Below are positions 56,837-64,000 of a stretch of DNA of 64,000 nucleotides, one piece after another. Origin of the DNA: Typhlomys cinereus (Eukaryota; Chordata; Mammalia; Rodentia; Platacanthomyidae); the NCBI GenBank assembly GCA_023101885.1, contig JALPQD010000005.1:6688584-6752583 (forward strand), given 5' to 3'. A program made the position numbers and the translations under genes. The notes below the pieces were generated by a model that worked only from the letters and a program-made list of their open reading frames with translations, ran no database searches and had not been told where the DNA came from. The stretch's first letter is position 1; each line of letters opens with the position of its first letter.

Positions 56837-57059
56837 AGGGGAGATGATGGTTCAGGGACTGAAGCCTTTGTCTGTAAAGCAAAAGAATCTCAGTTTGGAC
56901 CTCCAGATTCCACGTAAAAGTACTAGAGGATGGGGGTTGGAAATGGCCTCAGGTTTCAATTCTGGCCCTGGAGGAGAGAAGCTGGGAAACTCCAGAACAA
57001 AGCAATAAGGGGTAGAGCAATGCCATGTGATTCTTGATGTCACTCCTGGGCCGCCACAG

Positions 57060-57107
<48 letters not shown>

Positions 57108-57143
57108 ACGCACGAATGCACACATTTGCAAAAAAAAGAGAGA
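56837..57143 (+). mobile_element. CA-tailed tRNA-headed SINE (older, sense copy)
   Basis: Head gatgatggttcagggactga, body gctgggaaactccagaacaa and gcaataaggggtagagcaat, then a CA run (57061-57109). Flanks with tagtatcagcaga and tggtatcagagaa suggest a decayed duplication. Confidence 0.75.
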
Positions 57144-58574
57144 TGGTATCAGAGAAAGAGATTTTTAAAGCATCATGCAGATGAGGAGCTTTGGGAGAGG
57201 ACGATGTCTGGACTTGTCGTCTTAGATACTTAGAAATTGGTGGCAGCGAACACTCTAAACATCTAGCTGACTTAGTTTATGTCTGTGTTTTCCTGGCCAG
57301 CAGACTTGTGGGGTCCAGGACCCTCGATTGTTGTGCGTTTTGCTTATATAACTGTGAATTATGTAAGAAGGTTTTCCTCAAGACGTGGAGCTTGACACGG
57401 GCTAGCAGGCCACCACTATGGGCTATTGACATCCACTGGGGAGAGTCCTCCCTGCCAGTGGTACCCTCAGGAGTCTCTGCTCTTGCTCACCCAGAGCAGG
57501 GAGGTGATTAAATGACTACAGGTGACTTCTCTAGTTTTTGGAGAGAACATGTGCTTTTTCCCCTCAGGGTTTTCTTTTTTTTTTTTCCCCTGAAGCAAAA
57601 CATCTATTTTTGTCGCTTTATTCTTTTCTAAGGTGAGAGTATATCAGGATAGCAACAATTAGTCATATAAAAATATTTACCAAGTGTCTCTTGTTTATCC
57701 CATGGATAGGAGGGCCCAGGGGCATGCAAAAGGAAAGAGATGCTCCTATCTCAGAGAGACAGCACCAAGACTCCACACAGGAAAAACTATTGTGCAGCTA
57801 ACCCAATACCACAGCTAAACAGGTAAATGTGGCTGTTTGATTTGCAATAGGGAGAACTGGGGGCTGACTTGGGTGAAGGAGAGAGAAACATGGGGTGAAT
57901 TGGTGAGAGGGTCTAAAAACATGTGAACAGAGAAGGCATGCTTGCCCCTTCCCATTTGCAGGGGTCTGGGAAGACAATGGGAGGAGTGAGGAAGACCTGG
58001 GGGGGATGGTGTCAAGGTAATAGAGTAGACCTTCAAGGCTCACACACTTCCTGGCCAGCACTGTTAGTTTTAGCTCAAGAGTTCACTGATGTTTCCTCTC
58101 ATATCCTAGGTAGTTAATATTTTAGGTTCCTGGGTATTCTTTCTTTCTACGACAAAACTTGAGTAGACTCTCCTGTTTACCCACAAAGCAGCTGTAGACA
58201 ATGTGATTACTGAACATGTGTGATTATGTGCGTAGACAATTTTGTTTGCATGTGGCCACCATGGTTTTCTAAGCCCTGCTTGTTTTTAAAAGAATTCAGA
58301 AAAGCTTTAGATTAAATGTGAGTGAAGTGCCTTGGTTTTTAAGATGTTCATTCAAAACGTTTCCAGCATCATCTGATCCAAGACACTCTTTTCTCTATAA
58401 TCCCACAATATGTTTAATTAGGAAGACATGGTTTCGGCTGTCAGAATGAGTACAAGTGGATAAAAATAAGTGGAAAAGGGAGAGCTCACGAAGATGGTAG
58501 AGCAATACAGCCGAAATGCTCAGTGGACAGTGGTGGGACCCTGGGGAACGTGGACACAGGAGCCATACTAGTGA
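57144..58574. other. Unique sequence, no feature seen
   Basis: About 1.4 kb; open frames at 57191 and 57798 are unsupported. Confidence 0.4.
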
Positions 58575-58860
58575 GGTCACATCTCAGTTCCACCATATTA
58601 CCTCCTACACCTTGGATGGAAGACCTCACCTCCCACACCTAAGACCGAAGACCTTAACTCCTATACCATGGAGTCTTTACCTCCCACACCTTGGATGGAA
58701 GATTCAGCTCCCAGGTCTTGGATGAGAGACCTCACCTCCTGTACCTTCATTGGAAGGCTCAGTCCCCGGATGTTGGATGGGAGACTCATTTCCTACATCT
58801 TAGAATGGGAGACCTCATCTCCCATATCTTAGATGAAAGACTCATTTCCTGAACTTCAGT
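58575..58860. repeat. Minisatellite, unit about 27-28 bp, about 10 copies
   Basis: Diverged tandem units share the core cctcacctcccacaccttgg followed by atggaag or a variant. Successive units start near each acctca/actcat word. The unit length is mostly not a multiple of three, so it does not encode a protein repeat. Confidence 0.85.
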
Positions 58861-58894
58861 TTTCATCTCCGTGTTGTAGGTGTCACATGAGTTA

Positions 58895-58955
58895 TAGTCA
58901 CCAGAGTCTCAAAGTAATCCCTGGCACACAGACATCATCCAATAACTATTGGTTA
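58895..58955 (+). repeat. L2/MIR 3'-end-like fragment
   Basis: taatccctggcacacagaca then tccaataactattggttaat resembles the shared 3' end motif of L2 and MIR. Confidence 0.4.
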
Positions 58956-59939
58956 ATAATAATAAACACATATCAAGGAACATATAAAGAATAAGGTAGA
59001 TTATTTAGACTAGATAATTACTAGCCACAAGTGCCAATTCTGTCACTCATTGTACATTTCCCGCTGAGCTATGTGCTTTGTTATTTGTAGTACAGATTAA
59101 TCTGTTCCACACAGGCAGATGACTTCCATTCATTACCAAGTCAAATTGCACTCCCAACTGCTTGATCACTGTGTAAATGTTTCTTTTGGGCCCCAGGGGG
59201 ACCAGAAAGCATAGAATCATCCATATAAATAGCAGTGGGAGAGGAAGAAGAAAGGGGATTCCTAAGAAGTCAAATGGGTTGACCACCTTACCAGTCGTCA
59301 CAATTCTGACCACAAGTCTGTGGTGTAAATTCTCCAGTCTTCCTTCTCCTTCCGTGTTCTGCTGTGATTGGGTGGCAGTGTCCGGGATTCAGCCAGATGT
59401 TAGACTATGTTCATTCTCTTTTTACTGTGTCTTCTAAGAACTGTAGATCAGAGAAAACCAAAAGTCTACACTGATATTAAAGATGCGACAAGGCTGGTTG
59501 ATTGACTGGAACTTCTGTGATGACGTAGCGCTGGATGTTGCAGATCCAGAGCCAAAGTATCTTGGGCTGTATTTATCCCCGTTAGCCATCCTCCCTCTGT
59601 GTTTGACTTAATAGCCTTGTGTACAATATTTGCAAAGGAAATTTGAACTAGTGATGGAGCAGGACCACAGTGCTTTAATAGCAGTCTCCTCTAAGCCTGA
59701 GTGAGATCCAGCACATGGAGACCTATGGTAACCTTCTTACTGAACTTAGGGTTCCTCTTGTATAGGTACCTTCCCCAGATCCCCAACTAGACAGACAGAC
59801 TTCACTATGAGGTGTGAGTACCCTAATGCTGTGACCTTAATATTGGACTCACAGAGAAGGGCAACTCAAGGACAGGGAAAGAGAGATTTGGCCAGGGAGG
59901 AGGTCTCTGCATTCACCTGACCCTCCTTGTGCCCTACAG
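58956..59939. other. Unique sequence, no feature seen
   Basis: About 1 kb; no repeat that I can name. Confidence 0.4.
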
Positions 59940-60046
59940 ATATTAGCGCCATTTCACTGGACTCTGTTGACTTCTTGGCACTCCGCAGTGGTGACGACGT
60001 ACCCAGCCCTGAGGACGGAGCCCTCGCTGTACATCTGGTGACTGCA
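59940..60046 (+). CDS. Weak candidate internal exon, gene not recognised
   Basis: 107 bp between an acceptor (cctccttgtgccctacag, ending at 59939) and a donor (gtgagt from 60047). The open frame would enter with one base from an upstream exon and leave in phase 0. It reads ISLDSVDFLALRSGDD, then PSPEDGALAVHLVTA, and keeps several CpGs. Its entry phase does not fit directly to the exit phase of the candidate at 41431-41532, so a further exon would be needed between them. No family recognised; chance is quite possible. Confidence 0.2.
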
Positions 60047-61090
60047 GTGAGTGGCAGTGAACAAGAGTTCAGTTTGCTCAGTTTATCAGGGTCCCAGCTG
60101 TGTCATCAAGAGCACTGATATCCCCCGAGCCAGCCGACTAGGATCCAGTGGACAGGAGAGCATGATACTTCTTGGGGATTTACAACTATCCTCCTGCTGT
60201 TGAAAACCAGGGAATGGGGCAAGCTTTATGAAAAGAACCGTTGCAAGGTAGACTGACTGTTGAGAGTTCATTAGCCATTGAAATTGGTTCCATGCGTAAC
60301 CTCACTGATCCATAAAGGCTACCCATACAGGGCACAATCAACCTTATGCTGATTACTACACTCGGATAAGTCAGCATCTCTCTGCATCTGAGCAGGACTT
60401 GCAACAATGCAGCCCTTCTTGTAATAGCTCTCTTTAAGGAGGCTTTGTAATTCCTTGGATGGGCTTTTTAAAGAATCTATTATATTAGGGAGCCCCAAAT
60501 CTGTAATTTCCTTCTAATGAAGCCTGCTAATTTGATGACAGCATTATCAACTCTAAACACCACCCTCCTTCGGTCTGTAGGGTGGTTCATAATAAGATGC
60601 ATCCAGGGGGCAGAGCGATGCCAGCCACATTAAAGAAGCCAGAGCCCCTGACTAAGGAAGGCCTTATTAATGATTTCAGTCCCAAAGGAAGAACCACACA
60701 GAAAGTTTTCAGAAAGCAAGAAATGGTGGTGGTGAAATCAGAGCAACCCAGATGGCCCAGGAGCAGGCTAATTATACGCAAGACCTAGAAGTTTCCTCCC
60801 CAGCTGCCCTTGGAGGCTGCCAGGTAACCAGATGCTGCCAGAGCAGTAGCCTTCCGCGGGCCGTCAGCAAAATGGAGCTCTCCGCATGTTTCTTTGTGTA
60901 ACAAAAGAACATTTCAGATGTTCACAAGTCAAATTTTAGAGGGTTTATAAGCTGCCACACTGTTCATTGAAGAATTATTGTATAAAAACTTTGCAGATCA
61001 AAAGACGTAATTTCAGAACACTGCATGCGTATTTGTGTGTCCACAAATCTATAATCAGATTCAAGAAATAAAATTATGCTAGAATATTAG
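60047..61090. other. Unique sequence with a CTCF-like core
   Basis: About 1 kb without repeats. ccagggggc at 60603-60611 is a core match to the CTCF motif, with weaker agreement outside the core. Confidence 0.35.
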
Positions 61091-61092
61091 GT

Positions 61093-61440
61093 GTGTGAGT
61101 GAGTGTGTGTGTGTGTGTGTGTGTGTTTATTCATGTGTGTATGGTACACAAGTGCATGCAATGTTCACCTATGTGTGTACCCGGTACAAGTGCGTAGATG
61201 TGAATGTACATGTGGAGGTCAGAGGTTACTCTAGTTATTCACAAGGCATACTTTTGAGAGACTCTCATTGTCCTGGAGTTCAATCATATGACCTGGCTAG
61301 CTAGTCAGTGGGCTTCTGACTACCTCCCAGCTCTGGGATTGCAAGTTGATGCCTTGACACCCAGCTTTTCTTATATGAGTTCTAAAAATTCAGGCTCTTT
61401 TGCAAGGCAAGCACTTCACTGAGTTATCTCTTCAGAACCT
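61093..61440 (-). mobile_element. B4-type SINE with TG tail
   Basis: TG run, gtacatgtggaggtcagagg, gacctggctagctagtcagt, cagctctgggattgcaagtt, then ttgcaaggcaagcacttcac and gagttatctcttcag: a complete B4 on the minus strand. Confidence 0.85.
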
Positions 61441-61934
61441 AGTTTTTTTTTCTTCTTTTTTTCAGCTGTTTGTGTATATGGGGTACTTGCATGTGTGTGT
61501 GGATATGTGTGTACATGATTACATGTGTGCGCTTGCTCTAGCTCGGGGAGATCCCAGTGTGATGCTTGCAGCAGTTTTTGAAGAAAGAAAAGAAATGTGC
61601 TCTAAACCTGAAATGAAGAAGTTCCACATAGAATAAGGAAACAGCACATACTAAGCCCCTGTGTATTTGGTGTTAGATTTTCGTACAAAATTTATGTTTA
61701 AGAACTCCGTGCTACCAAAAGAAAAAAAAAAGGTTGAAAGGCAATCGATTGGGAAATTGCTCTAGTGGAAATGAGAGGTACAGATGATGGAAATTCAAGT
61801 AAAAAAATGAGGAATGGAGTGGAAATTGGGGACCAGGCAGAGGGCAGACTCATGTACGCTTCACTTCTGCCAGCATGAAATGATTCTCTTCATCCACACT
61901 TGACTCCATAAAATCTTTTTTCTCTTTTTTCCGT
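61441..61934. other. T-rich and TG-rich start, then unique sequence
   Basis: A T-rich run at about 61443-61463 and a TG-rich stretch to 61540 may be the tail of a further truncated SINE. The rest is unassigned. Confidence 0.4.
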
Positions 61935-62045
61935 ATTTGAGACGAGGAAAATAAATAAAGGCAAAGTGATCTGCCCAATAGTGAAGCTGCAAATCAGCCC
62001 CAGGAACTGAGACCACAGAACATGCACTATCAGCCATTCCTCTGA
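61935..62045 (-). repeat. MIR SINE fragment
   Basis: tttgagacgaggaaaataaa, aaagtgatctgcccaatagt and gaagctgcaaatcagcccca are the reverse complement of the MIR core. Confidence 0.6.
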
Positions 62046-62399
62046 AACGCATCAGCGCAGGCTTGTCTCGCCCATGAGCCCCACTTTCACCTGAAGGTAG
62101 TCATCAAAAAATGATTATGGAAGGGTTGAATCTGGACTCTCTCAAGTTCCATGCAATAAAACCAGGCCTAAACTTGATGGAGACAAGACCACCACTCAAG
62201 AAGTTGGAAATGGATACCTGACCACTTGGTTTAACACAATGTGTCTTTCTTCCTTTATGTTCCATGTAACAACTAGCCGGTCAGTATACCACAGAGTGAG
62301 AACATTTTATACAACACTACTTATTAATATCAATCTTCCTTTTATGGAATTAGCATAAATGTTAGTTTGGGCATGGAAGAAGTATTTCATATACACAGG

Positions 62400-62645
62400 T
62401 CAAATGTGAGCTTGGCAGTAAGGCTGAGTAGTTGATCCAGGAGAGGGTGGTATACTGTTCAACAGTATGGATGCAAGAGCTAGACTGCATGGGTGCCCAG
62501 GTTAGCATGGTCACCTACCAGCAATGTGGGCTGTGCCATTTGTTCAATATCTCAATGATTCAGTTTCCCTATTGCCAAATCATTGATAATAATAGTCATG
62601 ACTCCATAGGATGGAACTGTTTATCTGCTAATTATCATCAATAAC
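62400..62645 (+). repeat. MIR SINE, long copy
   Basis: gcaagagctagactgcatgg, gggctgtgccatttgttcaa, gattcagtttccctattgcc and aaatcattgataataatagt follow the MIR consensus over about 200 bp. Confidence 0.7.
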
Positions 62646-63007
62646 CTCCTTTCTGCTCATGGTGATAACTGAGAAGACTGAAGTTTAAATTATTAAGCCT
62701 CTTTCATAAGAAGAAAAAGCCAAAAGGCAGAAGTAGGATTCAAACATATGAAGTTTAGCTTTGAAGTTTATATTATGAACCAGAAAATATTTTTTCTCTA
62801 CAAATCCAATTCATGTGGTTTAATACTTTATGAAGCATCCTTGATCCTCCTGAAATGGATTTTAAGATGCCTTTATATCTTTGTAATGCCATATTCAACA
62901 CTTCATTAGGAGTATATGATACATATATCTATGTGTATGTACAGGTATGCATATTATATATGTGTATATATATGTATATATATATAATCCCTGTATTTAT
63001 GTGTATA
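62646..63007. other. Unique sequence ending in TATA/TGTA low complexity
   Basis: The stretch at 62922-62990 is made of tata, tgta and tatg words. It is the target region of the transposon at 63016. Confidence 0.6.
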
Positions 63008-63015
63008 TATAATGT

Positions 63016-63392
63016 TGTAGTTAGCCTGAATGATTGCTAATAAAATCACCATCAAACAGCTTAAAAAAACAAGTGGTTTATTTTCTCTTACAATTGTCTG
63101 GTTACAGTCTTCAATCCAGCTTGACAGTAGAGTTCATACCAACACCAGGGCTGAGGGAACTGGCCACACCATCTCTACATAACTGCTGAGAGAGTGATGC
63201 CAACTTTCTCAACCAGCTCTCTGTATTTTATTCTGGGGCCTAAACCCACCCACCATGGTCTGGGCCTTCTCCATCGGCTAGACAATCTCCTGCAGGTTTG
63301 CTCTGGACTTGACTCAATCACTAATTCTCTACAAATTTGCCCAGAGCTCAAATCCTCAACTGTCAAATTGATGCCTGTGCCTAGCTATGACA
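63016..63392 (+). mobile_element. URR1-like DNA transposon, type A, with 8-bp duplication
   Basis: 377 bp from tgtagttagcctga to cctagctatgaca, flanked by a perfect 8-bp direct repeat, tataatgt, at 63008-63015 and 63393-63400. An 8-bp target duplication is the hallmark of hAT transposons. The ends form a loose inverted repeat (tgtagttag against tgtcatagctag). It is too short for a transposase, so it would have been moved in trans. It is the best reference copy for the type-A repeats in this window. Confidence 0.85.
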
Positions 63393-63400
63393 TATAATGT

Positions 63401-63867
63401 GTATATGCATACATGTATATATCAGTATGTATTTCTGATATTTTCCCATTATACAGTGACTGATGTCTTCTAGGTTCCTAATAAAAACACATTATTATTC
63501 TCAACTCTGTTAATAAATATTTCTTCAATCCATCTCCCCCTTACTAACTAACTAAATCCTGTCATATTATTCCAGATACACTGGAGTTTGCTACTTGCTT
63601 GAGCAGATGTCACAGTAAGCTAAAGGGACTTTTTGTTATTACAGTCCTCATTATGTTTTGTCAGATGGCATTGTATTAGTGAATCTGCTCTGCAAGAACC
63701 CAAGAATCTAGTTTCCCTGCTGATAAAAGTGGATCTGAAAGCGAAATGTTGTACATGTGGCACAAAACTTCATGATAATGTGGACAGCCCTCCCTCTCAC
63801 TTGGGAGTCTTTAATAATTGCTATTTGGTGATTATGGAATCTTTTCTTCTATTGAAAGTATGGTAAT
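63401..63867. other. Unique sequence, no feature seen
   Basis: About 0.5 kb, AT-rich; a 77-codon + strand frame at 63633-63866 is not recognised. Confidence 0.4.
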
Positions 63868-64000
63868 TGTCATGGTTTGAATGTGAGTTGCCCCTCACAG
63901 GCACATATGTTTGACTCTTTAGTTGTTTGAGAAGGAGGGAAAAGTCAGCTCTGTTTTAGTTTGCAGCTCTGGGCCTCCATGATGTCTGCAGTGATTTAAA
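63868..64000 (+). mobile_element. LTR-like repeat, cut by the window edge
   Basis: catggtttgaatgtgagttg then cccctcacaggcacatatgt begins like the family member at 35462-35745. The rest lies outside the window. Confidence 0.5.

Noticed and set aside
5101..63392. Possible CRISPR-like or phage-like repeats, because near-identical 380-430 bp blocks recur
   Set aside because: The blocks are dispersed, diverged, and one has an 8-bp target duplication, so they are transposon copies.

Overview
The window looks like a stretch of nuclear genome from a myomorph rodent, either a gene desert or the inside of a very large intron. I find no complete gene, no rRNA or tRNA gene, no CRISPR array and no bacterial-type operon. 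The rodent assignment rests on the repeats: B1 (7SL-derived), B4-type fused ID/B1 SINEs, B2-like SINEs, old L1 with rodent-type 3' UTR, DNA-transposon-like repeats resembling the rodent URR1 group, and very dense microsatellites. A tRNA-headed, CA-rich SINE family that I do not know from mouse or rat is present in at least eight copies, several with clean target-site duplications. This suggests a lineage outside Mus/Rattus; a jerboa-like or other non-murine myomorph is only a guess.

Layout: 1-21 kb is AT-rich unique sequence with scattered CA-tailed SINEs, B4 and URR1-like copies, one antisense L1 3' UTR, and two large low-complexity blocks at 19.0-19.65 kb. From about 21.9 to 28.6 kb lies an L1 graveyard. 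It holds three separate 3' ends of ORF2, a minus-strand LTR with an adjacent lysine-type primer-binding site, and one sense ORF2 fossil cut by three later insertions. From 28.9 to 38.8 kb there are B1 copies with a GGGA microsatellite, an ID-B1 SINE split by a probable LTR, a second probable LTR, a long TCTA array and a nested SINE/URR/SINE cluster. From 38.8 to 64 kb unique sequence dominates, with B2/B4 SINEs, a minisatellite at 58.6 kb and a DNA-transposon copy with a perfect 8-bp target duplication at 63.0 kb.

The only sequences I would put forward as possible coding exons are 41431-41532 (34 codons, phase 0/0, strong splice sites) and, more weakly, 59940-60046. Both are on the + strand and neither was matched to a known protein. 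If the first is real, the window is intronic to a large + strand gene. One palindromic X-box (RFX-type) at 47736-47749 sits in repeat-free sequence and is the best regulatory candidate. Almost every long open frame elsewhere lies in a CA/TG, CTTT, TCC or SINE sequence and is not a gene. Repeat assignments come from recognising family sequence by eye; edges are approximate unless a target-site duplication is stated.
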